Notes: a model not told the origin generated them from the letters alone. Numbered from the stretch's first letter, positions 19,427 through 31,600 are shown. The stretch is 64,000 nt of DNA from Adenophora triphylla var. japonica (GCA_022495995.1 JAFEMH010001294.1:62001-126000); one strand, 5' to 3'. Program-made: numbers and translations.

Positions 19427-21612
19427 ATCGATGAAGACCTTATCAACCTCTTGAAAAGCAGGATTAGAAGCTTTGCCTGGAAGCATGAAGATATGACAGG
19501 CATCAGTAAAGATGTCATCACCCATAAACTCAACGTCAATCCATCCTTCAGACCGATCCACCAAAAGAGAAGGATGTTCGCACAGGAGAGGAACATAATT
19601 GTCCAGGAAGAAGTGGACAGATTGCTCAAAGCTAAGATGATCAGAGAGGTCGAATACCCAAGATGGCTAGCAAATGTGGTGGTGGTAGAAAAGAAGAACG
19701 GAAAATGGAGAGTTTGTGTCGACTTCACAGACTTAAACAAAGCTTGTCCCAAAGATCCTTTCCCCCTGCCACACATTGATACTTTGGTAGATGCTACTTC
19801 TGGGCATGAATTGTTGACATTCTTAGATGCATCTTCAGGATTCCAGCAAATCCAGATAGAGCCATCCGACCAAGAAGACACCGCCTTCATCACTCCAATG
19901 GGTATTTATTGTTATATTGCAATGCCTTTTGGACTAAGAAATGCAGGTTCCACATACCAGAGGCTAGTCAACATGATATTCAAAGAGCAGATTGGGGACA
20001 CCATGGAAGTATACATCGACGATATGGTGATAAAGTCGAAGAAAGCTAAAGATCATGTTCGAGATCTTACCCAAGCATTTGACATCCTGGACAAGTTCAA
20101 CATGAAACTGAACCCAGCAAAGTGCAATTTTGGCATGAAGTCCGGAAAATTCTTGGGCTACATGGTGACACAAAGAGGGATAGAGGCAAGCCCGGAGCAG
20201 ATAAGAGCGATCATAAATCTAACGTCGCCCAAATCCATAAAAGATGTTCAAAGATTGACAGGGAAAGTGGCAGCATTGAATCGATTCATCTCAAAATCCT
20301 CAGACAGATGCAAGCCGTTCTACGACATCTTGAAGAAAAACTGCAGATTTGAGTGAACTGAAAAGCATGAACAAGCCTTTCAAGATTTAAAGTTGTACCT
20401 GTCAACACCTCCCCTACTCTCAAAGCCTCAAGAAGATGAGCCATTGTGTGTTTACTTAGCTGTCTCTGAAACCGCAGTTAGTGCTGTCCTGGTCCGTAAT
20501 CAAGATGGCGTCCAGCAGCCAATATACTATGAAAGTAAAACATTGATCGATGCGGAAACCAGGTATTCACACCTTGAAAAGTTAATATTAGCTTTAATTT
20601 CTGCTTCAATTAAGTTAAGGCATTATTTTGAAACTCATATTATTGTCATTCGTACTAACTATCCAATAAAAAGTGTAATGAGAAACCCAGAAATGTCAGG
20701 AAGGATGGCCAAATGGTCTGTTCAACTAAGCACCTATGACATCAAGAATGAACCTAGAACAACAATAAAATCACAAGCACTTGCAGACTTTGTGGCGGAC
20801 TTTAGTCCAAGCATGCAATCAGAAGTAGAACTTGAAGTCCAACAACTCCAAGATGGGGACATCCTGAGGAAGTGGACCCTATTCACAGATGGTGCTTCTA
20901 ATATGAGGGGCACAGGGCTAGGTGTTGTTCTAAAGTCACCACAAGGGGACATCATACCCCAGGCCATTAGTTATGATTTTAAAGCCACCAATAATGAAGC
21001 AAAATATGAAGCCTTAATCGTGGGCCTGACCGTAGCTCTAGATATGATCATTAAAGCAATACAGGTATATAGTGATTCATTATTACTTGTACATTATTTT
21101 AACGGTTCCTATGCAGCAAAAAATGCCAAGACGACAGCTTACTTGGGCATTGTGAAAATTTTGGCAAGCAAATTTCAAATCTTCTCTTTTGAACAAATAC
21201 CCTGAGAGGAGAACTCTCAAGCAGATGCATTGGCCAATCTTGGATCAGCTTTCAAGAGCTTATCTCAGACCAATATACCAATCATACATGTTGACATCCC
21301 TGCTGTGGAAAGGTTAGAACTATTCTGCATGGATGACGACATCCCAGATAGTCAGATGGAGATATCTTGGACAATGCGAATAATTAAATATCTTCAAGAT
21401 GGTACCATCCCTGATGAAGAAAAGAATGCTAGAGCATTCAGGGTAAGGATTTCAAGATTCGTATTAATAGATAATATGCTGTTTAAGAAATCATTTGCAG
21501 GTCCATATTTGAGATGTCTTGAAGCTGACAAAGCCAATGAAGTCTTAAGAGAGTTACATGAAGGATCATGTGGTAACCATTCCTCGGGCGAAGCTTATAT
21601 ACAAAGGCTCTA
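19427..21612 (+). pseudogene. Ty3-gypsy RT, RNase H and second RNase H
   Basis: RT (19451-20356) has KACPKDPFPLPHID, FLDASSGFQQI, the MPFGLRNAGSTYQR stretch and an intact YIDD active site. A TGA at 20354-20356 stands where the reversed copy (near 25270) has TGG. The resident RNase H follows (YSHLEKLILALISASIKLR). After a linker a second RNase H begins with FTDGASNMRGTGLGVV, then NNEAKYEAL, VYSDS and ADALANLGS, keeping its acidic residues. Two RNase H domains place the element in the Tat group. TGA at 21203-21205 replaces CGA of the reversed copy. The frame then runs to 21612 with the integrase linker. Confidence 0.9.
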
Positions 21613-21615
21613 AGA

Positions 21616-22596
21616 ATGGGTTATTACCGGCCAACAATGCGCCAAGATGCTGCCATCTTTGCTAAGAAATGTGATTCCTGCCAGAGGCATAGCGACATCT
21701 TGCATCAGCCCGCAGAATTACTTCATCCAATCCTCTCTCCTTGGTTGTTCATGAGGTGGGGAATGGATATAGTGGGAAAATTGCCTAAAGCTCATGGAGG
21801 AAAAGTATTCTTGCTTGCTATGGCTGATTATTTCTCTAAATGGGTTGAGGATGAATCCTACGTGCAAGTTCGTGATAAAGAAGTCATATCCTTCATTAAA
21901 AGAAATATATTTAGTAGGTTTGGCATCCCCTCTGAAATAATATGTGACTACGGCTCTCAATTCATCAGCAAGAAGACGCAGGATTTCCTTGCTAGGTGGG
22001 GAGTAAAGATGGTGACATCCTCACCTGTGCATCCTCAAGCAAATGGCCAGGCAGAATCAAGTAACAAAATAATCATCAATAACCTAAAGAAAAGGCTAGA
22101 TCAAAAGAACGAAAAATGGGCAGAGGAGCTTCCATTTGTCCTTTGGGCAGATAAAACCACACCAAAGAACGCGACAGGTCAAACCCTTTATTCCTTAATA
22201 TTTGGAGCGAGCGGTCATCCGGCGAAGTTGTCGTCCCCAGCCAGATTCAAGATGTTGACACCCGAGCAGAATGATGCCAACCTGAGCCATTATCTAGACA
22301 CCATTGACGAGCTAAGGGACTTTGCCAAGATCAGGATAGAAGCATATCAACAGAAGATTGCTAGATCCTACAACAAAAATGTTAGATTGCGAAAACTCCA
22401 AGTTGGTGATCTAGTACTACGAAAGGTGTTTCAGAATACAAGAGAGCCCAATGCTGGAAAGATGGCTCCCAAATGGGAAGGGCCATACCTAGTAGATGTC
22501 GAAGCAGGCAAAGGCTCCTATTGGCTATCAACTCTAGAGGGAGCAAGGATTCCCAGAAGCTGGAATGCCATTCATCTCAAAACCTACTTTATGTAA
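21616..22596 (+). pseudogene. Ty3-gypsy integrase, nearly intact
   Basis: Starts around MGYYRPTMRQDAAIFAKKC with the zinc-binding CDSCQRH. The upstream histidines are in the previous frame, so one frameshift splits the HHCC domain. The catalytic core keeps all three acids: GMDIVGKLPKA, ICDYGSQF (Tyr where Asn is usual) and QAESSNK. The C-terminal part has the WEGPYLVDV (GPY/F) motif and no chromodomain. The frame is open for 326 codons. Confidence 0.9.
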
Positions 22597-23300
22597 GTTT
22601 ACATGATTATTTTACAGTGCAAATAAAACCAAGGTACGATCTTTACCATTCTAATTTCAATAAAAGTACTTGCTTTCGTTTTTATTTGTTTTTTGGAATA
22701 AATTACTGACTTAAGCATCGGAGGGGCGTTATCTAAGCTAACGCCTACCCCTAACATGTTTCTGTTTTGCAAGGAAACAAGAAGCATTAGAATAAAACTC
22801 ATTGGTTAAATAAGATGTTAGCATCCTCCCAAGAACTTAACATCTTAAATCAGGTACGAACTATCTCTTACTCTTTGTTTAAAAAGTATTTTTATAGTTC
22901 TAACGTTCTTTTACTTTCTTTTATCAAATAAAATGTTACACCAGAAAAGATGTCGAAATCTCTCATTAACTCGTTATTTTGCAAGAAGTTGACACCTTAA
23001 ATAGGAAGTCTCCGATTCATTCCAAATCCTCGTGAAAACAACCATTTTGAGACTGGCCATCTCACCTCCGTTTAAGGTACGTAAACGTACGGGCCCATCA
23101 CACACCTCAATCAAGGTTGACATCGTGCGCTCCAGGCGAGGTGTTTAAACCTTAATGAGACGAAAGAATGTAATTTCTTTAAACCTTTGAAGGGATTAAG
23201 TACCTTTAACGGAGGTGAGATGGCCAGTCTCAAAACGGTTGTTTTCACGAGAATTGGATTGAATTGACGACCTCTTGCAAAATAACAAGATAATGAGAGT
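22597..23300. repeat. Gypsy 3' flank ending in an inverted repeat
   Basis: Non-coding sequence after integrase. The stretch at about 22960-23082 recurs inverted at about 23197-23299 (shared gagactggccatctcacctc and bordering 100 bp, roughly 85 percent alike). About 115 bp of unrelated sequence separates the arms. This is the head-to-head junction between the forward gypsy element and the reversed partial copy. Confidence 0.75.
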
Positions 23301-23466
23301 AAGGGGTCTGGCCTGTCGCGTTCTTTGGTGTGGTTCTATCTTGTTATTTTGCAACATCTTGAATCTGGCAGTAGGGACGACGACTTCTGCTGGGATGACT
23401 GCTTCTGTACCAAATACTAAGGAGTAAGGGGTCTGGCCTGTCACGTTCTTTGGTGTGGTTCTATCT
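23275..23466. repeat. Local hairpin and duplication at the inverted junction
   Basis: TTGCAAAATAACAAGAT (23275-23291) is mirrored as its complement at 23338-23354. Between them lies a 42-bp copy of integrase sequence (23299-23340) that is repeated in direct orientation at about 23424-23466 inside the integrase proper. The pattern suggests template switching during DNA synthesis. Confidence 0.75.
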
Positions 23467-25353
23467 GCCCAAAGAACAAATGGAAGTTCTTCCACCCATC
23501 TTCCTTTCTTTTGTTATAGCCTCTTTTTTAGGTTGTTGAAGATTATTTTGTTACTTGATACTGCCTGGCTATTAGCTTGAGGATGCTTAGGTGAGGATGT
23601 CACCATCTTGACTCCCCACCTAGCGAGAAAATCCTGCGTCTTCTTGCTGATGAAATGGGAACCGTTGTCACATATTATTTCAGAGGGGATGCCAAATCTG
23701 TTAAATATATTTTTCTTATTGAAGGATATGACTTCTTTATCACAAACTTGCACGTAGGATTCAACTTCAACCCACTTAGAGAAGTAATCAGTCATTGCTA
23801 GCAAGAATACTTTTCCTCCTGGAGCTTTAGGCAATTTTCCCACTATATCCATTCCCCACCTCATAAATGGCTAAGGGGAGAGGATTGGATGAAGAAATTA
23901 TGCGGGCTGGTGCAAGATGTCACTATGCCTCTGGCAGGGATCACATTTTTTGGCAAAGATGGCAGCATCTTGACACATTTTTGGTCAGTAGTAACCCATT
24001 CTTAGAGCTTTCATATATAAGCTTCTATTCCCAGAATGGTTACCACATGATCCTTTATGCAATTCTCTTAGAACTTCCATGGTTTTGTCAACTTCGAGAC
24101 ATCTTAAGTATGGACCTGCAAATGATTTCTTAAACAACACATTATCTATTAATACGAATCTTGAAATCCTTACCCTAAATGCTCTTGCATTCTTTTCCTC
24201 ATCAGGGATGGTGCCATCTTGAAGATATGTAATTATTGGTGTTGTCCAAGATGTCTCAATCTGATTATCTGGGATGTCGTCATCTGTACAAAAAAGTTCT
24301 AACCTTTCTACTGCAGGGATGTCGACATGTATGATTGGTATATTGGTCTGAGATAAGCTTTTGAAAGCTAATCCAAGATTGGCCAATGCATCTGCTTTAG
24401 AGTTCTCCTCTCGGGGTATTTGTTCAAATGAGAAGATTTGAAATTTGCTTGCCAGAATTTTCACAATGCCCAAATAAGCTGTCATCTTGGCGTTTTTTGC
24501 TGCATAAGAATCATTAAAATGATTGACAAGTAACAATGAATCACTATATACCTGTATTGCTTTAATATTCATGTCTAGAACCACGGTTAGGCCCACGATT
24601 AAGGCTTCGTATTCTGCTTCATTATTGGTAGCTTTAAAATCACAACTAATGGCCTGGGGTATGATGTCCCGTTGTGGCGACTTTAGGACAACACCTAGCC
24701 CTGTGCCCCTCATATTAAAAGCACCATCTGTGAATAGAGTCCACTTTCGCAGGATGTCCCCATCTTGGAGCTGTTGGACTTCTAGTTCTACTTTCGGTTG
24801 CATGCTTGGACTAAAGTCTGACACAAAGTCTGCAAGTGCTTGGGATTTTATTGCTGTTCTAGGCTCATACTTGATGTCATAATTAAGTGCTTAATTGAAC
24901 AGACCATTTGGCCATCCTTCCTGACATTTCTGGTTTTCTCATTACACTTTTTATTGGATAGTTAGTACGAATGACAATGATATGAGTTTCAAAATAATAC
25001 CTTAACTTAATTGAAGCAGAAATTAAAGCTAAGATTAATTTTTCAAGGTGTGAATACCTGGTTTCCGCATCGAGCAGTGTTTTACTTACATAATATATCG
25101 GTTGTTGGACGCCATCTTGATCACGGACCAGGATGGCACTGACTGTAGTTTCGGAGAGAGCTAAGTAAACGCATAATGGCTCACCTTCTTGAGGCTTCGA
25201 GAGCAGGGGAGGTGTTGATAGGTACAGCTTTAAATCTTGAAAGGCTTGTTCATGTTTTTCAGTCCACTCGAATTCGGAATTTTTCTTCAAGATGTCATAG
25301 AATGGCTTGCATCTGTCCGAGGATTTTGAGATGAATCAATTCAATGCCGCCAC
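23354..25353 (-). pseudogene. Reversed partial Ty3-gypsy copy (RT end to integrase)
   Basis: On the minus strand this starts inside RT (FYDILKKNSEFEWTEKHEQ, about 25300), then RNase H (25290-24883), the second RNase H and linker (24824-23985), and integrase (23864 to about 23354). It is about 90 percent identical in protein to the forward element but is clearly a different copy: it keeps CGA at EQIPREEN and TGG at EFEWTEKH. Integrase retains GMDIVGKLPKA and ICDNGSHF. Frame breaks occur near 24900, 23985 and 23500. No LTR, gag or protease is present. Confidence 0.88.
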
Positions 25354-25707
25354 TTATCCTGAACAAGGAATTCTCTTGCGAACATCCTACAATTTACCAC
25401 TACGAGCCTACTGTGACTCTGATTGGGCAAGTTTCCCTATCACGCGACGTTCTATCACTGCCTATTTTGTTTTTCTTGGTGATTTGCCAATCTCATGGAA
25501 GACAAAGAAGCAAGGTACGATTTCTCGCTCTTTGGCCGAGGCGGATTGTCGATCTATGGCTAGTGTCACTTGTGAGCTTAAATGGCTACCAATTCTTCTC
25601 AAGTCATTTGGAATTAAACATGATACCCATATGCTTCTTTTATGTGATAGTCAATCTGCCTTGCATATAGCTCAGAATCATGTCCATCAATAACGCACGA
25701 AGAATAT
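25354..25707 (+). pseudogene. Copia RNase H, first part
   Basis: YPEQGILLRTSYNLPLRAYC, then the DSDWASFPITRRSITAY block and LLCDSQSALHIAQNHVH identify a copia RNase H. A TAA follows HVHQ. The left edge abuts the reversed gypsy copy. The right edge is interrupted by the compact LTR element at 25708, and the domain resumes at 27638. Confidence 0.88.
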
Positions 25708-27637
25708 TGATACCGAATAGGCTAAGAGAATAGAATGACCGAACGAATAATGACAAGAATCAATTTCGAAAGCCAAATCTTTTCTTTTTCTATTTCATAT
25801 AATCAAAGTCTGCATCAAAACATAACCCTAACATTGTTTAAATACTAATCTAAGAATATTCTAGAACCCTACCAAACCCTAATACACTTTTCCAAATAAA
25901 AGATCAAAGTACCCTAACTTAAAATTCATAAAACATATGTTTAATGCCCTAAACTCAGCCATATTGAAGTCCACAGGCGCAAGCCTGTTTCTGCCTGTTT
26001 TTGAGCTGCTTCTGTTTCTCTTTCTGCCGCACCCGACTGATGCCCAGGCGCCCGCCTGGGATTTCATGAGGCACCCGCCTCAAGCTCAGACACCATCCCC
26101 TGTTTCGTTGTTGCTGCTCGATTGCTGCTGCCTTGAAGCCCATATCATATTGCATCATCCTCCCCTCCTTAGAAAAGACTCGTCCTCGAGTCAATACCCT
26201 CGATAGGAACACTACGATAACCCGAAAGATTCGAACCCCATCTGCAAAAGGAATTCTGTACCCTTGACGAACTCTAAATTTCAATGCCATCGTGACAACA
26301 TCCATCCAATCGCTCCATTGTGTTGAGACGAAATATTCAATGATCAATCTCTTGATGAACCAAGGAGCCGAAAGATTTGCACAATCAACATCAAAGGGGT
26401 CTTTATAAGGACGACTAATTTTAAACTCCCACCTCAATTGGTTTTCAGCAGAAAGAACACCACTTTGGACAGGCGATTGATATTCAGAATTCTCAGGAAC
26501 ATTAACAATAGGTTCAGAATGTTCAATTTCCGCACGAATGGTATAATCTGGCTTCAGAATATCACAATTGCACTCATCATAAATAGGTGATTTGGACCAA
26601 TCAACAAGATTTTCTTGCCTTGAAGAGTCGATCACAAAACCCTCTTTAGAATTAACAGAATCCATCCAAGACTCAATCGAATCTTCAGGATATGTATCAA
26701 ACAGAGGGGGTTTTGACCACTCAACAAAATTTTCTTCACTTGAAGATTCGACAAAAATACCCTCTTTGAACCCAACAGTATCAATCCAAAAATCAACGGA
26801 ATCATTAGGAATGGCCTTACCTTCGATTTCCGGAATTTCGATCCTCCTATCGATCTTCCTCGAATGGTTAGCTTCATACCTATCATGAAGTCCCTGATTT
26901 TGGCCGAGGGAATCCATCCCCTCTTGATAGTACTCCTTTTCCTCGGCTGGAACAATCGGATCTGAACCCCTCATCGCTAGAAGTTTTTCTCTGTGATCCA
27001 AGCGGATCTAGAGTATTTGAATCCGTCTTCGTACCTCCTCTATCTCGATATTGCGACGGCGTCGTCTGCACTGATGGTCATCTTCTTGGGGCTCCGCTGC
27101 ACGGCTGCTCCATCGACCACCACGTTCACCACGAACCACGCTTCCTCGTTCAGCCATTGATATACGAACCGGAGCTCTGATACCAAATGATACCGAATAG
27201 GCTAAGAGAATAGAATAACCGAACGAATAATGACAAGAATCAATTTCGAAAGCCAAAGCTTTTCTTTTTCTATTTCATATAATCAAAGTCTGCATCAAAA
27301 CATAACCCTAACATTGTTTAAATACTAATCTAAGAATATTCTAGAACACTACCAAACCCTAATACACTTTTCCAAATAAAAGACCAAAGTACCCTAACTT
27401 AAAATTCATAAAACAAATGTTTAAAGCCCTAAACTCAGCCATATTGAAGCCCACAGCCGCAAGCATGTTTCTGCCTGTTTCTGAGCCTCTTCTGTTTCTC
27501 TTTCTGCCGCACCCGACTGATGCCCAGGCGCCCGCCTGGGATTTCATGAGGCTCCCGCCTCAAGCTCAGACACCATCCTATGTTTCGTTGTTGCTGCTCG
27601 GTTGCTGCTGCCTTGAAGCCCATATCATACTGCATCA
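25708..27637 (-). mobile_element. Compact LTR element, family b (450-bp LTRs)
   Basis: LTRs 25708-26157 and 27188-27637 have equal length, start TGATACCGAATAGG and end TGCATCA. On the minus strand the primer site TGGTATCAGAGC (about 27174-27185) follows the 5' LTR, and the purine tract AAGGAGGGGAGGA precedes the 3' LTR. Removing the element rejoins the copia RNase H as RTKNIVVDCHLV, with a 5-bp target duplication AATAT/CATAT carrying one mismatch. The LTRs contain the paired dyads CCAGGC-GCCTGG and GAGGC-GCCTC. No polymerase is encoded. Confidence 0.92.
26158..27157 (-). pseudogene. Internal ORF of compact LTR element b
   Basis: Starts at 27157 (MAERGSVVRGERGGRWSSRA), shortly after the primer site. 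An arginine-rich region (RRRRRNIEIEEVRRRIQIL) is followed by one in-frame TAG (27010-27008), after which the same frame is open into the 3' LTR. Two related modules follow, FVEWSKPPLFDTYPED and LVDWSKSPIYDECNCD, then RPYKDPFD, FIKRLIIEYFVSTQWSDWMD and KFRVRQGY. The same order of blocks occurs in families a and c. Function unknown. The single amber codon may be a simple mutation or, less likely, a readthrough site. Confidence 0.65.
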
Positions 27638-28086
27638 CATATCGTAGTTGACTGTCACCTTGTGTGTGATGTTGTTCAGAAAGGTGTCCTCACAACTCAG
27701 TATGTTCACACCTCTGTACAACTGGCTGATGTGCTCACCAAGGCTTTGGGCAGTCGACAATTCTTCCATCTACGGGGCATGTTGGGCGTTTGAGACGTAC
27801 ACGCTCCAACTTGAAGGGGTGTGTTGAGATATTGACAAATATATCGTCAATATCTTTTCGTTTTTGTAAATAATTATCTTTTCATTATTTGATAAATGTA
27901 AACTAGGTAGGATATATAATTAGCTTAACTTTAGGCATTAGTTGTGGGATTACTCATTCTCCAATAAGGAAACTCATGTATATATAGAAGTGTAGTCAAT
28001 TGAATCAAGCAAGGGAAGTAACTAATATTTTCTCCTTCACATAAACTAGTTTCTTAACTCTTTACAACAACATTTTCTCTTCTACA
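27638..28086 (+). mobile_element. Copia RNase H end, purine tract and 3' LTR
   Basis: The frame continues from before the insertion with VVDCHLVCDVVQKGVLTTQY and QLADVLTKALGS, the RNase H C-terminus, and ends at TGA. The purine tract ttgaaggggtg leads into TGTTGAGATATTGAC at 27822. I place the LTR end at TCTACA near 28086 (about 265 bp), with a TATA-like tatatatag inside. No second LTR is available to confirm this end. Confidence 0.75.
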
Positions 28087-28350
28087 CCGGATATTGACGA
28101 AATACAATCTCCAGATTTCACAAAGGCTTGATAAAAAATCACAGGGGTTGGGGTGTTTTGTGTAAACGAGAAATGTTGCTCTCAGGAAATAGTACCCTAA
28201 GTTTGCTTTTGTAGTGTTTTAAGTTCTTTAGCATCTGAAAACATCAAAACAAAATCAAATAAACCTTGCACTATGGTATTTATTAGTTTTTTCATACTTC
28301 AATCTGCATTATTCATTACAAGAGAAACACACACAAATACTTCAAGTGAT
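28087..28350. other. 3' flank of kinase copy B1
   Basis: No gene. It is likely the 3' untranslated and downstream region of the minus-strand kinase copy B1. Tail sequence near 28320 (acacacaaatacttcaagtg) resembles that downstream of copy A. Confidence 0.45.
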
Positions 28351-29147
28351 TCAACTTTCAAAACCATTGACATTTTCGACAGGGATGGCTGCTATGGTTC
28401 CCAAGAGTAGCGCCTTTTTTAGCTCGTACTGCTCAAACCTTTGTTTTGCGTAGGCTATCTGATCAAACTCACAGCTGTTTGAATAGTACTGCATGATAAG
28501 ATCCATCAGAAAACTCGACTCCATATATACCACCTATCATGAACTTGTATAAAATAAGTTTTTGTTTTATTATTATTAATCATTAATTAATAAACCTCAG
28601 GAATTCATACCAAGATTATTCCCCATAAGCCACATATTAGATGGCATGCTAGTGTATACTTCTCTACATCATGGACAAGCTCGTCAACTTCTGCATCGCA
28701 GGGTTGATGTGATCCTAATTACATCAACTGAGACTTTATTCATATAGAAAAATGGGTCGTACTTAAAGAATTCGACTTGTCTAATGAAATTCATCTGATC
28801 TACGACTAAGGAGACATACATAACTCTCATCTATAGTGCAATTTAAATCAGGAACGAGCCAACTAAACTAACCTGTAGAACTTAGATATTGGGGTATAAA
28901 TTTTTGTCGCTCCTCCATATCTGTCAAAGTATTAAACAAAAGAAAAAGAAATTCTCAAATTAAATAAGTAATTAATTTCAAGTATTCTACTTTGTTATTG
29001 TTCCTTGCACCGCATGAAAAATGTTAGTAGTATTCCTGTTAGTGTATTATTTAAAACAAACTGCGTACGTACCTGGGTACTTGTTGTAGTCTAAAATGTG
29101 AGGGGTATCAGTTAGATAGTTTGCAGCCATTTCACAAAAGTAATTTG
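28351..29147 (-). pseudogene. Choline/ethanolamine kinase copy B1, exons 4-7
   Basis: Minus-strand exons with GT-AG borders: exon 4 (partial) 29147-29073 ([18 protein letters not shown]), exon 5 28920-28873 (EERQKFIPQYLSS), exon 6 28714-28611 ([20 protein letters not shown]), exon 7 28488-28351, ending ENVNGFES before TGA. Exon 6 is one codon longer than in copy A. It is clearly diverged from A, so it is an older duplicate. Exon 4 is broken at about 29147, where the sequence switches within a few bases to intron 6 of copy B2. The kinase core (exons 1-3, Brenner motif) is missing. It has no internal stops. Confidence 0.85.
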
Positions 29148-30234
29148 TGAAATCCATCAACCAAACTCGATTTAATTAATATCTATATATCATGAACTGT
29201 AATTTTCTTATAAATAAAACTCAGGAATACATACCGAGATTATTCCCCATAAGCCGCACATCAGATGGTTTGCTAAAGTGTACTTCTCTACATCATGGAC
29301 AAGATTCTCGACTTCTGCCTCACTGGGTTGATACCCTATTAATTAAACATCAATAGGTGGTCACATTTGATTCACATGAGAAAAATTCTATGATCGAAAA
29401 ATAAAATAACAATAATTAAAGAAATTTAAAAAACACGTTAGAAGTTACGCCAGGTGAGCCAACAAAACTAACCTGTGCAACTAAGATAGTTGCGTACAAA
29501 TCTTTGACGCTCTTCAAAATCTGCAAAGGGTAGTAACAAAAAAGCTCAAACAAAATAAATTTCAAGTACTTTATTATTTTTCTTTATGAAAATACTATTT
29601 AGTAAGTAAAATAATTTATTCACAACTATTATTTGCTTACCAGGGTACAAATTGTAGTTTAAAATGTGAGGAGTATCTGTTGACAAATCTGATGCCATTT
29701 CACAGAAGTGATGTGCGAAGTGATACAGTATCGTGTGCAACAGAGGCAGCAACATCAAACAGCAACAGAGGCAGCAACAAGGGCAGCAATCAGAACAGGG
29801 GCGCTGGGCTTGAGGCGGGCGCCTCACCCCTAGCCAGGCGGGCGCCTGGTGGTCAGACGGGCAAGCAGCCAAACTTCAGCAAACGCATCAATCTCGGGCT
29901 GGCTGTTTGCGTTGTTTCCTTTTCTTATTTCATTGTTTTCCTTATTTCATTGCTAGTATTTTTAGACTATTATTTTACTGATATTTTGAGTTATTTTAAT
30001 TAGGTTTATTTTGGTAGGGTTCTAGAGTATTCCTAGGATTAGTATTTAAAGAGTGTTAGGACTCTTGTATTCGCAGACTTTGATATTTGATTTATGAAAT
30101 ATAGTTTTGCTGTGAGCAACTATTATTGAGGGTTTAAATCCCGTCTTGTTTTCTTAAATTCCGTTCAGTCATTCCTCTCATTCTCATATAACTTCTGCGC
30201 TGTATCATTTGGTATCAGTTTCCTGGTCGAATTG

Positions 30235-31017
30235 ATGGCTGAACGAATGCGTGGTCATGGTGTTCATGGAGTTCGTAGTAGGGTTCGTGAAGCGAATCCC
30301 CAGGAATACGATCCCCATCACGAACGTGACCTATATGAAATCAAGAAGGACGAATTGCGAAGAAAGATTCAAGATCTCAAACTTCGTTTGTTGCGTTCCG
30401 AGATTCGAGAACTCCAAAGATACTTTGATCGGGTGGAGGGTCGACGAATCCAACGACAACTAGCGCAGTTGGAGGACTCGGATTCAGACGTATCGTCTGA
30501 TGAAGAGGGTGTAGCGGTGACCAATCCCTCCGCTAGGGATCACGAACCAGGTGACAGGACGTGGACATATCCTTCTAGGGTTATCGGCGACATGAAGACC
30601 GAGATTCCGGAGTTAGAAGGTGAGTCACAGCCTGAAAAGTTTGTTGATTGGTCTATACCACCGGTGTTTGATAAGTGTGAGTGCGAGATTTGTCACGTTG
30701 TGACAACTCACGTGAAGGAAACCACGGCCGAGATTCCGGAGTCGAGGCAAGCGCCTCATGGGAAGCCAGGCGAACGCCTCATTTACGCGGGAGTTTCTGC
30801 ATCAAAGGTGCAGATGTTTGGTCCACATGTTATTTGTGAAACCATGTTTTTTCCTCCGTATGAAGATCCGTTTGACAGGTATATCCCACGTTCTTCGGTT
30901 CGATACATCATCCAGAAGTTGCTTAGTGAGTTTTTTGTCTCGTTCCAATGGTGTGATTGGATGGATGTTGGGATGAAAGAAATGAAGTATACAGTTCGTC
31001 GTCGATTCGAGAGGTAA
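30235..31017 (+). CDS. Internal ORF of family c, first copy (260 aa)
   Basis: Intact frame from ATG 25 bp after the primer site to TAA. N-terminus MAERMRGHGVHGVRSRVREA is basic. Residues 30-75 form a charged helical, probably coiled-coil stretch (DLYEIKKDELRRKIQDLKLR). After an acidic patch (DSDSDVSSDEEG) come VDWSIPPVFDKCECEI, the SRQAPHGKPGERL region, PYEDPFD, YIIQKLLSEFFVSFQWCDWM and KYTVRRRF. The blocks match the ORFs of families a and b. No domain I can name with confidence. The coiled coil plus spacer order resembles gag-side regions of some gypsy polyproteins. It is the only uninterrupted member here and could act as a structural protein in trans, which is inference. Confidence 0.65.
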   Translation: MAERMRGHGVHGVRSRVREANPQEYDPHHERDLYEIKKDELRRKIQDLKLRLLRSEIRELQRYFDRVEGRRIQRQLAQLEDSDSDVSSDEEGVAVTNPSARDHEPGDRTWTYPSRVIGDMKTEIPELEGESQPEKFVDWSIPPVFDKCECEICHVVTTHVKETTAEIPESRQAPHGKPGERLIYAGVSASKVQMFGPHVICETMFFPPYEDPFDRYIPRSSVRYIIQKLLSEFFVSFQWCDWMDVGMKEMKYTVRRRFER

Positions 31018-31600
31018 ATTTCAAACAATCTTTCCCTTTAAGATTTACACTCAAAATTCGAGGTCGAATTTTTCTAAGGAGGGGAGGATGATACGATATC
31101 GTGTGCAACAGAGGCAAGAACATCAAATGAAGAACAGAGGCAAGAACAAGGGCAGCAATCGTAACAGGCGCCTGGGCTTGAGGCGGGCGCCTCACCCCTA
31201 GCCGGGCGGGCGCTGGTGGTCGACGGCAAGCGGCCAAACTTCAAAGCAAACGCATCAATCTCGGGCCGGGTTGTTTGCGTTGTTTCCTTTTCTTATTTCA
31301 TTGTTTTCCTTATTTCATTGCTAGTATTTTTAGACTATTATTTTACTTGATATTTTGAGTTATTTTAATTAGGTTTATTTTGGTAGGGTTCTAGAGTATT
31401 CCTAGGATTAGTATTTAAAGAGTGTTAGGACTCTTGTATTCGCAGACTTTGATATTTGATTTATGAAATATAGTTTCTTTGTGAGCAACTATTATTGAGG
31501 GTTTAAATCCCGTCTTGTTTTCTTAAATTCCGTTCGTCATTCCTCTCATTCTCATATAACTTCGCGCCGTATCATTTGGTATCGGTTTCTGGTCGAATTG

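Noticed and set aside
23867..24882. Forward-strand frames opposite the reversed gypsy copy
   Set aside because: They mirror the conserved minus-strand integrase and RNase H and have no own motif.
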